Positions 1 to 7,879 of a stretch of 42,465 nt of DNA are shown here, in pieces. The DNA lies in the NCBI GenBank assembly GCA_025362575.1, contig JANYIQ010000103.1:1-42465 (forward strand), in the 5' to 3' direction. The DNA comes from Bacteroidia bacterium. GTDB lineage: Bacteria > Bacteroidota > Bacteroidia > B-17B0 > Aurantibacillaceae. A program made the translations under genes and the position numbers. The notes beneath the pieces were generated by a model. That model saw nothing but the letters and a program-made list of their open reading frames with translations. It was not told the origin of the DNA and made no database searches. Each line of letters starts with the position of its first letter. The stretch's first letter is position 1.

Positions 1-1448
1 TGCTTGAACATATAAAGCGGGCGTTTTGCGCCTGAAAAAGTGATCTCACGTTTTTTTATTCTGTATCTGCACACGGCAGCATCCATCCCATCATTAGTAA
101 CAATATTGCCGTGCTGTTTTAATGTTTCGTGCAGTTTTTTATCGAGCTGTGATAATATTCTGCCCGGATCTGTAACTCCCGAAAAATTAACGATCTGATT
201 TAAAAGAGAATTTCCTATTACCGTCATGAATGCACCGGGAACGCCATGGCCCGTACAATCTAACGCAGCTATTATTGCTTCATCATCTTTATGAGAGAAC
301 CAGTAAAAATCACCACACACCACATCTTTTGGTTTATAGAAAATGAATGAATTTTCAAAAACCTGAGTGATCATGTCGTCTGCAGGAAGAATAGATTCCT
401 GAATGCGTTTTGCGTAATTAATACTATCACGAATTTCGCGATAGGCAAATTCGAGTTTAGCGCTTTTTTCAATTACTTCTTTAGTTCTTTCGCTCACTTG
501 CATTTCCATGTTTTGTGAGTAGTTGTTCAAACTCTCTCGCATGTTTATAAGAGCATTCCCAAGCTGATCATTCTCGCTTAATTTAGTGTAATTCGCATGT
601 AAATTCCCATTTCCTATCTCATTAGCAAAAGCGGAAGTTTGCGCAAAACTATCGGAGAGTGCGTTTACCGAATGCGCCATATCTCCAACGGCATTTTTTT
701 GTAGATCCATTTTTTCTTTCGGTAATTCTCCTTTTGCAAGCTGTTGAATGATCTCTTTCATTTTAAGAACCGGCCTGCGAATTCCATTAGAGATAATGGA
801 AAGCGAAATAAATATAAAGATCAAAAGCCCTATTGAGGCCGATAACATTATTTTCATCATTCTTTCCGAGTCTTCCTGTATCTCGGTTTTCATGCGAAGC
901 GCTTCTTTACGGTTATTATAAATGATCCTTCCAAGTTGTTTTACTATGATCTGGCTTTTTGGCAGTATTTCACTTTCAACAAGATCTTCGCACTCAAATT
1001 TTTTCTTAGCGTTCTCATAATCATCAAAAGAAGCAAGCGTTTTCATGATGTTCTTCTCAACACGGATCAATTCCTGAAATTTTTGAAAAACACTTATTAA
1101 ACTATCGGTGCCAACTTTTGTGTCGAGCCGAAGCAAGTAAACATCGAGTTTCTTCTTAACCTGAGGATAACGAAACGAGATAAGGTTATCCAAACTTTTT
1201 TTATCATCAAAATTGTTTTGAAGATAGACCCAATTGGTAGCATACATTTTAGATTCGTTGATCACCAGGTTAAATTCTTCAAGTGCCTCTACATAAGGAT
1301 TGATCACCTCAGTCATTTCCGCGATCGTAGCTTTGTTTTTTTGAATGATGAAATAATTGAATACCACATTCGCAACCACAATGAAAATGATCAGCACAAA
1401 AGCCAAGGTTATTTTAGGAAATCCCGTATTTAAAAATCCAAGCTTCAT
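1..1448 (-). CDS. Membrane sensor with HAMP and SpoIIE-type PP2C phosphatase (3' end cut off)
   Basis: I translated this gene by hand; it runs off the left edge, so 482 N-terminal residues are visible. A membrane helix at about residues 12-35 is followed by a roughly 160-residue helical, presumably periplasmic sensor region, a second helix at about 198-222, a HAMP linker with a second HAMP-like stretch (about 222-310), a coiled coil (about 310-345) and the start of a SpoIIE/PP2C serine phosphatase domain. That domain shows the metal-binding GDFYW (379-383) and DCTGHGVPGAFM (397-408), and later NDGMDAA. Such proteins normally turn a periplasmic signal into dephosphorylation of an anti-sigma-antagonist-like partner; no partner gene is visible. 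The ATG at 1448 is the only one after an in-frame stop at 1461-1463. It is divergent from a TonB receptor-yfiR pair, which suggests a shared signalling job (inference). Confidence 0.88.
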   Translation of the reverse strand, partial: MKLGFLNTGFPKITLAFVLIIFIVVANVVFNYFIIQKNKATIAEMTEVINPYVEALEEFNLVINESKMYATNWVYLQNNFDDKKSLDNLISFRYPQVKKKLDVYLLRLDTKVGTDSLISVFQKFQELIRVEKNIMKTLASFDDYENAKKKFECEDLVESEILPKSQIIVKQLGRIIYNNRKEALRMKTEIQEDSERMMKIMLSASIGLLIFIFISLSIISNGIRRPVLKMKEIIQQLAKGELPKEKMDLQKNAVGDMAHSVNALSDSFAQTSAFANEIGNGNLHANYTKLSENDQLGNALINMRESLNNYSQNMEMQVSERTKEVIEKSAKLEFAYREIRDSINYAKRIQESILPADDMITQVFENSFIFYKPKDVVCGDFYWFSHKDDEAIIAALDCTGHGVPGAFMTVIGNSLLNQIVNFSGVTDPGRILSQLDKKLHETLKQHGNIVTNDGMDAAVCRYRIKKREITFSGAKRPLYMFK

Positions 1449-1489
1449 TTCATGGCCGCTTCAAGAGAAATGAAAAAAACAGCCCTATA

Positions 1490-1497
1490 CAAATATA
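1490..1497 (-). promoter_or_regulatory. Bacteroidota -7 box for the sensor-phosphatase gene
   Basis: On the minus strand this reads TATATTTG, an exact match to the Bacteroidota TAnnTTTG -7 element, about 40 bases before the ATG at 1448. I see no good TTG-type -33 element at the expected spacing, so the call rests on the -7 box and its position in a 130-base divergent intergenic region. Confidence 0.45.
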
Positions 1498-1578
1498 TTA
1501 TTTTTATGCTAATAATGCAGTTTGAGGATAAAACAGCCTTCTTTTCGAATAACAATTATTTTTTATATCTTTCCGTTC

Positions 1579-3633
1579 ATGAATAGAATAAGGGTTTTCT
1601 TTTATGCAACTGTTTTATGGTTTACAAATGCAAATCTTACTTTTGCGCAAACCGACACTGTTGCAGTAAAAAAAGATACGCTTGATTATTACGACATGTC
1701 TTTAGATCAGCTTTTAAAACTGAAAGCCCATGGCGTGCCAAGCGAACTCGAAAAACTGATCAATTCGCTTATCTCAGTTGCTTCTAAAAAACCGCTTAAT
1801 GTCCGCGAATCACCAAGCATCGTTAGTTTAATAACAGAAGAAGAAATTAAAAATTCCGGCGCACGCGACCTTATTGATGTATTAAGACTTGTGCCGGGCA
1901 TTGATTTTGGTGTCGATGTGGAAGGCCAGGTTGGTATTGGTGTGCGCGGAAACTGGGCGCACGAAGGAAAGGTTCTGGTTTTACTCGATGGGCAAGAAAT
2001 GAATGAGATCTTGTTTGCAACAACTCAATTCGGAAATCATTATCCAATAGAACAGATCAAAAAAATTGAAGTGATAAGAGGTCCTGGTTCTGCCATTTAC
2101 GGTGGTTTCGCAGAATATGGTGTTATCAACATCATCACACGTCAGGCAGAAGACATTAACGGATTAACTATTTCCGGAACATATGGTCAGATGGAAAAAG
2201 ATTACGGAAGAAGGAACGCAAATATTTCTATAGGAAAGAAGAACGGGGATTTTGCGTTTAGTCTTTCAGGTATGATCGGTCAGGGACAAAGAAGCGATCA
2301 AACATACACCGATTTTGCAGATACAAGTTATAACATGACCGGCAATTCAAGTTTGAATCCAAAATATTTTAATGCTGCGTTTGCATATAAGGGATTAAGT
2401 TTTCGTTGTATTGGTGATTTTTATGACACAAAAGTTGGAGATGGATATGGTAATGTTATTAAATCAGGAGCCGTTATAGAAAGTTTCAACTCCATATTTT
2501 ACGAACTTAAATATCCAATACAAATAAGCGAAAAATTTACGCTTACGCCACGCGTTAATTATAAAACGCAAACTCCTTGGTTAAGCCCAAGCTATGATCA
2601 GAAAACAGCGTACAACCGAAACGCCAATCGTGCCACCGGAAATTTAACAGCCTCGTGGAACATTAACAGGCATATTAATTTTGTTTTTGGAACAGAGACT
2701 TATCAGGACAAAGCAACGGATTATACCGACAGTAGTTTTTTTGCGAACAGAACACAACATGTGAGTTATTTTAATTATACTTTTTTCGCACAAGGATTAA
2801 TTAAAACACGCGTTGTTAATTTTATTGTGGGAGCGCGTTATGATAAACACAATGCTTATGGCGAAGCTTTTGTTCCAAGGATTGGGATCACAAAGAAATA
2901 CAACAAGTTTCACTTTAAGGCTTTGTATAGCGGCGCTTTCAGAGCACCAGCCATTGAGAACATTAATTACGCGGATTCAGGAGGAATAAGACCCGAATTG
3001 ACTCAGGTGCTTGAGTTGGAATTAGGTTATCAGGTAACACGGAAATCTATTTTAACAGCGAATGTATACGACATTACCACAAACAACCCAATAGTTTATT
3101 ATACAGATACAACCAACGCAGATCATTACACTAATTCAGGACATTCGGGATCGCAGGGAATAGAAGCAGAATACAGAATCAAAGATAAGTGGGGATATGT
3201 TGCTTTGAATTACGCATTTTACACAGTAGCTAACAAAGGAAAGATTCACGAGTATGAAGTAAGCCAAAGTAGTTCATCGCTTTTAGCTTTCGCAAATCAC
3301 CGGTTGAATTTGAACGCTTGTTGGAAAGTAGCAAAAGGATTGTCCTTGAATGCAACCGCATCTTATTACGGTTCCCGCTGGGCCTACACGTCTGTTGACA
3401 GTTTGGGCGCTTCGGCTTTAGAAAAAATAGATCCAACTTTTTTATTGAACTTTTTTGTGAAGTATGATACGCCTTTAAAAGGATTAAGTATTGGTGCAGG
3501 TTGTTACGACATATTAAACCAGAAATTTAAATACATACAACCTTATAATGGAGGCCACGCCATGTTGCCCGCTTCGTCACGTGAAATTGTTTTTAGAATG
3601 AATTATAACCTGAATTTTAAAAAGAAGAATTGA
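1579..3633 (+). CDS. TonB-dependent outer-membrane receptor
   Basis: A 684-residue TonB-dependent receptor starting at the ATG at 1579. A TTG at 1522 would only add 19 residues in front of a normal signal peptide (MNRIRVFFYATVLWFTNANL...FAQ), so I reject it. The mature protein has no carboxypeptidase-like N-terminal domain and goes directly into the plug (SPSIVSLITEEEI, then VLLDGQEMNE and VIRGPGSAIYGG), followed by a C-terminal beta-barrel rich in alternating aromatic residues and ending in a terminal strand (VFRMNYNLNF). Substrate is unknown. The stop overlaps the start of the YfiR-like gene, so the two are translationally coupled. Receptor plus YfiR pairs with a nearby HAMP sensor recur in bacteria (family knowledge), which makes a sensory role as plausible as nutrient uptake. 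A weak TATCTTTC -7-like box lies just before the ATG. Confidence 0.9.
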   Translation: MNRIRVFFYATVLWFTNANLTFAQTDTVAVKKDTLDYYDMSLDQLLKLKAHGVPSELEKLINSLISVASKKPLNVRESPSIVSLITEEEIKNSGARDLIDVLRLVPGIDFGVDVEGQVGIGVRGNWAHEGKVLVLLDGQEMNEILFATTQFGNHYPIEQIKKIEVIRGPGSAIYGGFAEYGVINIITRQAEDINGLTISGTYGQMEKDYGRRNANISIGKKNGDFAFSLSGMIGQGQRSDQTYTDFADTSYNMTGNSSLNPKYFNAAFAYKGLSFRCIGDFYDTKVGDGYGNVIKSGAVIESFNSIFYELKYPIQISEKFTLTPRVNYKTQTPWLSPSYDQKTAYNRNANRATGNLTASWNINRHINFVFGTETYQDKATDYTDSSFFANRTQHVSYFNYTFFAQGLIKTRVVNFIVGARYDKHNAYGEAFVPRIGITKKYNKFHFKALYSGAFRAPAIENINYADSGGIRPELTQVLELELGYQVTRKSILTANVYDITTNNPIVYYTDTTNADHYTNSGHSGSQGIEAEYRIKDKWGYVALNYAFYTVANKGKIHEYEVSQSSSSLLAFANHRLNLNACWKVAKGLSLNATASYYGSRWAYTSVDSLGASALEKIDPTFLLNFFVKYDTPLKGLSIGAGCYDILNQKFKYIQPYNGGHAMLPASSREIVFRMNYNLNFKKKN

Positions 3634-4175
3634 ACAACACGAAACATATAGCAACATTAAAAAAACTGCTTTTAGTAGTTTTGCTTTTGCGTGGAATTTA
3701 TTCAGGTAACTGTACCGCTCAGGAAACAGATTACAAAGCTTACACCTTATTTATTTATAATTTCATGAAATATGTTGAGTGGCCCGAAGCGCAAAGCAAA
3801 GGTGATTTTGTTTTAGCGGTGCTGGGAGATTCGCCAATTACCAAAGAACTTCAAACCCTGGCTTCAAGTAAAAAATTAAAGGGACGAAACATAATCATAA
3901 AAAAATGTAACACACCCGAAGAAACAGTCGGATGTAATTTGCTTTATATTTCGTCTTCTAAAAGTGCGAGTGTAAAAGCATTAAAGGAGCAAACCAAAGA
4001 CAAACCTATTTTAATTGTAGGAGAGCGTGAGGGCCTTGCAAAAAAGGGTGCAGGCTTAAGTTTTGTTACCATGGAAGACGATGAACTGAAGTTCGACATT
4101 AATAAAAAAGAGATCGAACAACATCAATTAAAAATTTCGAGTTCTCTGCTTAGTCTTGGGATCGTGATCAATTAA
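3630..4175 (+). CDS. YfiR-family (DUF4154) periplasmic protein
   Basis: A 181-residue exported protein: signal sequence at about residues 10-30, then the family hallmark YNFMKYVEWP (43-52) and the C-terminal block ILIVGEREGLAKKGAG (127-142) ... SSLLSLGIVI. In Pseudomonas, YfiR is a periplasmic repressor of the membrane-bound diguanylate cyclase YfiN (established); the ligand or partner here is unknown. The start must be the TTG at 3630: there is no in-frame ATG before residue 46, and only TTG keeps the signal peptide. The TTG overlaps the receptor's TGA (TTGA) and is preceded by AAGAAG, which could serve as a ribosome site. The end overlaps the stop of the convergent GNAT gene by four bases. 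It probably links the receptor to the divergent HAMP-phosphatase (inference). Confidence 0.87.
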   Translation: MNNTKHIATLKKLLLVVLLLRGIYSGNCTAQETDYKAYTLFIYNFMKYVEWPEAQSKGDFVLAVLGDSPITKELQTLASSKKLKGRNIIIKKCNTPEETVGCNLLYISSSKSASVKALKEQTKDKPILIVGEREGLAKKGAGLSFVTMEDDELKFDINKKEIEQHQLKISSSLLSLGIVIN

Positions 4176-4627
4176 AGGATCTTTTCCATTTTAATGTTTG
4201 CCCTTTCGTAATGCCCGGGCTCCATTTCTATTTCCACGAATCCGTATTTTTTATAGAGATAAAGCGCAGGAAGTAAACTGCGGTTAGAATAAAGAACAAG
4301 AGACCTGATCTGCTTTTCCTGAGCAAAACGAATGCAGTAATCCAGTAATAAATTACCGGCGCGCAAACCTTGATATTTAGCTGTTACAGCCATTTTTCCT
4401 AACTCAAAATGTTCCTCGGTGATCTTTAGTAAACAGGCTACACCAATAATTTCGTTATCATTATCGGCGTAAAAAATAAAACCGCCTTTATCAATGATCT
4501 CTTGTTTTGGATTAGAGAGTTGAACAACATCATTAGGCTCAACTTTAAAATGTTTCTCAAGCCATTCGTAATTCAACACCTTAATGGCCTCTTTGTGCTG
4601 TTCAGAATAATCGATTATTTTTATCAT
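4172..4627 (-). CDS. GNAT-family N-acetyltransferase
   Basis: A 151-residue, single-domain cytoplasmic GNAT protein. The fold signature is present: a central strand HFELGKMAVTAKY, the acetyl-CoA loop QGLRAGNLLLDYC (degenerate version of RxxGxG/A), then a helix and strand ending LYLYKKYGFVEIE. Substrate cannot be told from sequence. Its ATG overlaps the last base of the upstream gene's stop codon (TAATG), so it is probably translated together with the secreted NHL protein, an odd functional pairing. Its stop overlaps that of the convergent YfiR gene. Confidence 0.88.
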   Translation of the reverse strand: MIKIIDYSEQHKEAIKVLNYEWLEKHFKVEPNDVVQLSNPKQEIIDKGGFIFYADNDNEIIGVACLLKITEEHFELGKMAVTAKYQGLRAGNLLLDYCIRFAQEKQIRSLVLYSNRSLLPALYLYKKYGFVEIEMEPGHYERANIKMEKIL

Positions 4628-5964
4628 TATTCAATTACAATTTTGCCACTACTTTTTTGCATTTCGTTTTGAAACAAAATATAATGATAGAGTCCTTGTG
4701 GCAGATCTTTTGTTTGAATGGCATTTTCACCACCAACTATTTCCTGCTCGAAAACAATTTGTCCGATGGAATTCACTAAAATAAATTTAGACTTCACAAA
4801 TCCTGTATTTACAATAAACGAACCGTTGTTTGGATTTGGAGAAATTGAGATGGGATCAAAAAAAGCATTTAAATTTTCTACCCCTGCTAAACAATTGCTT
4901 TGACAGGTTTTTCGTATGCGATGATTGCCATCATCGGCAATGTAAAGATCACCAATGGCATCTATGGCTACACTGGTCGGAATGTTCAGTGCGGCAAGCG
5001 TTGCAAGACCACCGTCACCTCCATAACCTTGGGCTGCGCTTCCGGCAACAGTACTTATCTTACCTAAGGTGTTTATTTTTCGTACGCGGTAATTGTAAGA
5101 ATCAGAAATGTAAATGTTCCCTAGACCATCCAGCTCAACACCATAAGGTGCTTTTAATTGTGCTGATGTAGCATTTCCTCCATCACCGGCAAAACCATAA
5201 ACCCCGGTTCCTGCAATTGTGTTTATCAGTCCGCCTGAGTTTACTTTACGCACGCGGTTATTATTGCTGTCGGTTAGATAAATATTTCCTGAAGTATCCA
5301 CCGCTACATCCCAGGGAGTAGCAAGAGCTGCAGATGTTGCTGTTATATTCTCTGATGTAAGAGTACCGCCTCCAACAACGGTAGTTATTGTGTCGTTCTT
5401 TCCAACTTTTCGGATGCGGTCGTTGTTAGTATCTGCAATGTAAATATTTCCGGCGCGATCAACAGCCACACTTCCCGGAGAACTGAGTTTAGCAGATAAG
5501 GCCGGGCCACCATCACCTGAAAAACCTGCTGTAGTGGTTGAACCTGCAACAGTATTGATGTTACCCAACTTATCTATTTTGCGAATGCGATGATTGAACC
5601 TGTCGGCAAAAAAAACAGTACCGGCGGTATCCAGCGCTATGCCGCAAGGTTGATTTATTCTTGCGAGAGAAGCCGGACCGCCATCTCCCGAAAAACCGGC
5701 TGTTCCAGTTCCTGCAAAAGTGGTGATGATGCCTGAAGGAGTAATTTTTCGGATGCGGTGATTTTGCGTATCAGAAACATATATATTTCCGGAGGGATCG
5801 ATCGCGACCCCAATCGGAGAATTTAGTTGTGAAGAAAAAGCCGGTCCGCCATCTCCGGAATAGCCCTGATTGCCGTTACCTGCGAGGGTATATATTTTTT
5901 GAGCGCTTGCTGTAAAACCAAGAAAAGCAAGGAATGTAATTTTAAAAGCAGTTGATGTTCTCAT
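4627..5964 (-). CDS. Secreted NHL-repeat beta-propeller with T9SS sorting domain
   Basis: A 445-residue exported protein with a signal peptide (MRTSTAFKITFLAFLGFTASAQ). About residues 22-350 form six NHL-type blades of the pattern GxSGDGGPAxxAxL...GVAxDxxGNxYxAD...RIRK; the fourth is degenerate and lacks the SGDGG loop. A short Cys-containing linker (TCQSNCLAGVE) leads to a C-terminal T9SS type A domain (ISPNPNNGSFIV ... LPQGLYHYIL ... GKIVIE). The family is typically cell-surface or released and may bind proteins or glycans; function here is unknown. A candidate promoter on the minus strand pairs TTTG with TATTCTTT about 18 bases apart in the 99-base divergent gap shared with the hydrolase gene. 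Confidence 0.9.
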   Translation of the reverse strand: MRTSTAFKITFLAFLGFTASAQKIYTLAGNGNQGYSGDGGPAFSSQLNSPIGVAIDPSGNIYVSDTQNHRIRKITPSGIITTFAGTGTAGFSGDGGPASLARINQPCGIALDTAGTVFFADRFNHRIRKIDKLGNINTVAGSTTTAGFSGDGGPALSAKLSSPGSVAVDRAGNIYIADTNNDRIRKVGKNDTITTVVGGGTLTSENITATSAALATPWDVAVDTSGNIYLTDSNNNRVRKVNSGGLINTIAGTGVYGFAGDGGNATSAQLKAPYGVELDGLGNIYISDSYNYRVRKINTLGKISTVAGSAAQGYGGDGGLATLAALNIPTSVAIDAIGDLYIADDGNHRIRKTCQSNCLAGVENLNAFFDPISISPNPNNGSFIVNTGFVKSKFILVNSIGQIVFEQEIVGGENAIQTKDLPQGLYHYILFQNEMQKSSGKIVIE

Positions 5965-6022
5965 TTTAGATCTGATAAAAGAATAATGCCGACAACTAAT
6001 TTACAAAAAAATGCTCAATGTA

Positions 6023-6052
6023 TTTGGTTTAATTAGCGTTTATGTATTTTTG
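6023..6052 (+). promoter_or_regulatory. Bacteroidota-type promoter of the hydrolase lipoprotein gene
   Basis: TTTG at 6023-6026 and TATTTTTG at 6045-6052 are separated by 18 bases, matching the Bacteroidota TTG / TAnnTTTG arrangement exactly. Transcription would start near 6058, only a few bases before the ATG at 6064, so the leader is very short. Confidence 0.65.
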
Positions 6053-6063
6053 CATACAATACA

Positions 6064-6894
6064 ATGAAACATACCGCTTTAAATACAGTACTTTTTTCAA
6101 TAGCCTCCTCAATTATTTTAGGCGGTTGTTCTTTTCATCGTATTTCCAAAGCAAGGGACATTACATACGATAAAGCAACGAACTTGAAACTCGATGTTTT
6201 TTCTCCACGAAAAATAAAGGAACCAAAAGCGGTATTACTTTTTATACACGGTGGCAGCTGGCGCTCAGGCAAAAAATCGTTATACACTTTTTTTGGAAAA
6301 CGCTTAGCAAGGAAAGGAATTGTGGGTGTTGTGATGAACTATAGATTGAGCCCTTTAACCAATTATGAAGGAATGGCCATGGATGCAGCCAGCGCCGTAA
6401 AATGGATAAAGCAAAATATTTTTATATATGGTGGTGACAGCAGTAAAATATTTGTCTCGGGTCATTCGGCCGGCGGTCAAATGGCCGCATTAATCGCTAC
6501 AAATTCAGTTTATTTCGATTCTTTAAAGATCGCAAACCCTATAAAAGGAACAGTATTAATTGATGCCTTTGGTTTGAACATGGCTAGCTATTTTGAACGT
6601 TATAAACATCAAGGCTATTTAGCCGTATTCTCACAAGACCCGCTGGCCTGGAAGAAAGGATCGCCCCAGTTTCATCTGCATGAAGGCATGCCTCCTTTTT
6701 TAATGTATTTAGGTGATAGAACCTATCCTGAAATTACCAGACAGAATAATGAGTTTTACGAGGAACTGAAAAAGATCCAACCCGAAGCCAAACTCATCAT
6801 GAATAAAAGAAAACGTCACGAAACAATGATCTTTCAATTTTATAAGTCCAGGAATAAAAATTATAGATCGATAATTGACTTCATGGAAAAATAG
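6064..6894 (+). CDS. Alpha/beta-hydrolase (esterase/BD-FAE-like) lipoprotein
   Basis: A 276-residue protein with a lipoprotein signal (LGGC, Cys22), so it is likely anchored in the envelope. The alpha/beta-hydrolase core carries the oxyanion motif HGGSW (62-66), the nucleophile elbow GHSAGG with Ser135, and probable Asp218 (YLGDRTYP) and His252 (KRKRHETM) to complete the triad. This layout is that of acyl esterases and carboxylesterases related to BD-FAE and kynurenine formamidase (family knowledge). Substrate is unknown. It is monocistronic, with a strong upstream promoter, and convergent with the OmpA-like gene seven bases away. Confidence 0.88.
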   Translation: MKHTALNTVLFSIASSIILGGCSFHRISKARDITYDKATNLKLDVFSPRKIKEPKAVLLFIHGGSWRSGKKSLYTFFGKRLARKGIVGVVMNYRLSPLTNYEGMAMDAASAVKWIKQNIFIYGGDSSKIFVSGHSAGGQMAALIATNSVYFDSLKIANPIKGTVLIDAFGLNMASYFERYKHQGYLAVFSQDPLAWKKGSPQFHLHEGMPPFLMYLGDRTYPEITRQNNEFYEELKKIQPEAKLIMNKRKRHETMIFQFYKSRNKNYRSIIDFMEK

Positions 6895-6901
6895 GGCGGA
6901 T

Positions 6902-7792
6902 CTATTTTTCGAGAACTTTGATTTCTACTCGCCGGTTTATTTGCTGGTCATCAAAATTCTTTTCGGGCCATACTTTTGGGTGCGAGCCTCCAAAACCTTT
7001 GTAGCTCACACGCAAAGAGTCAATGCCTTTATTAAGTAAATAATTATAAATAGCATGCGCCCGATTTTCGGAGAGTTTATTTTCATGCGTGTCAAAATCG
7101 TTTCCGTCTTCGTCTCTTCCAATGCAACAAACATGACCTTGAATTTCTATTTTAAGGTTTTTATTTTCCTGCATGGTATTAAGTAATTTTTTTAAAGGCA
7201 CGATGGATTCTTTTCTGAGTACATGTCTGCCTGGTTCAAACACGAGGCCTTCAACAGTAACGGTTTCACCAACAGCGAGGTCTTCAACTTTTTTGTTTTT
7301 ATCTTCTTTCGGCTTTTCAATCACTTTTTCTTCGGGTATTTTTTCTCCGGCGGGCGGATCTTGAAGTCTCGCTTCACTTACATTTATAATAACAATAGGT
7401 TCGAAATAAATATCCACTCTTCTTTGTTTTGCTTCTCCATCAGGACTAGAATTATCCTTAGAGAATTTCTCCCCTTTGCCTTCGCAGGCATAAACATTTA
7501 TTTGTGACGGTGCGGCTTTTTTAAGGAGATAGTTTTTTGTTGATTCGGCGCGTTTTTTAGAAAGAGAAATGTTGTAATCATCATTACTTAAAAAATCGGC
7601 ATAACCATAAACGGCCACATCCAATAAAGCTCCGTTCAGCGATCTCAGCGCAGAATCTATCCTTGAAAAATTAGTTGCTGACTCGGTTTCATTAATACCA
7701 AAATAGAGGCGCAGGGTATCGGCCTTCTTTTGTGAAAAAGCAGCTACGGAAATAAGACAAAATGCCGAAAAAAATAAAAGCAAACGCTTCAT
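6902..7792 (-). CDS. Exported protein with two OmpA-like domains
   Basis: A 296-residue protein with a signal peptide ending AFSQ. Two OmpA-C-like domains lie in tandem. The first (about 25-130) keeps the peptidoglycan-binding pattern: GYADF, LSKKRAESTKNYL and QRRVDIYF. A Pro/Lys/Glu-rich linker (PPAGEKIPEEKVIEKPKEDK) leads to a second domain (about 170-296) with LSENRAHAIYNYLL and NRRVEIKVLEK. There the usual GHTD is GHVCC, followed by an Asp/Gly-rich insertion (DEDGNDFD) that resembles a calcium loop. There is no N-terminal beta-barrel, so it is periplasmic or outer-membrane-associated rather than a porin. A TATCTTTA box sits about five bases before the ATG, implying an almost leaderless transcript. 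Confidence 0.85.
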   Translation of the reverse strand: MKRLLLFFSAFCLISVAAFSQKKADTLRLYFGINETESATNFSRIDSALRSLNGALLDVAVYGYADFLSNDDYNISLSKKRAESTKNYLLKKAAPSQINVYACEGKGEKFSKDNSSPDGEAKQRRVDIYFEPIVIINVSEARLQDPPAGEKIPEEKVIEKPKEDKNKKVEDLAVGETVTVEGLVFEPGRHVLRKESIVPLKKLLNTMQENKNLKIEIQGHVCCIGRDEDGNDFDTHENKLSENRAHAIYNYLLNKGIDSLRVSYKGFGGSHPKVWPEKNFDDQQINRRVEIKVLEK

Positions 7793-7879
7793 TACTTAAA
7801 GATAACGAAAAAATTAGGGTTTTGTTACGTCTACAGACTTAAACTTTGTAATACGTATTTGTTAAGAAGCGAGCTTGTA

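Noticed and set aside
1522-1578. TTG start for the first TonB receptor, 19 residues upstream of the ATG at 1579
   Set aside because: It would put a non-signal-like stretch before a normal signal peptide; the ATG fits better.
5000-5900. Periodic DNA that looks like a repeat array
   Set aside because: The period follows the codons of NHL propeller blades; units are diverged and coded, so not CRISPR or satellite DNA.
7849-7858. AATACGTATT palindrome after nuoN
   Set aside because: Ten bases, AT-rich, no T-run and not near a good hairpin; could be chance.
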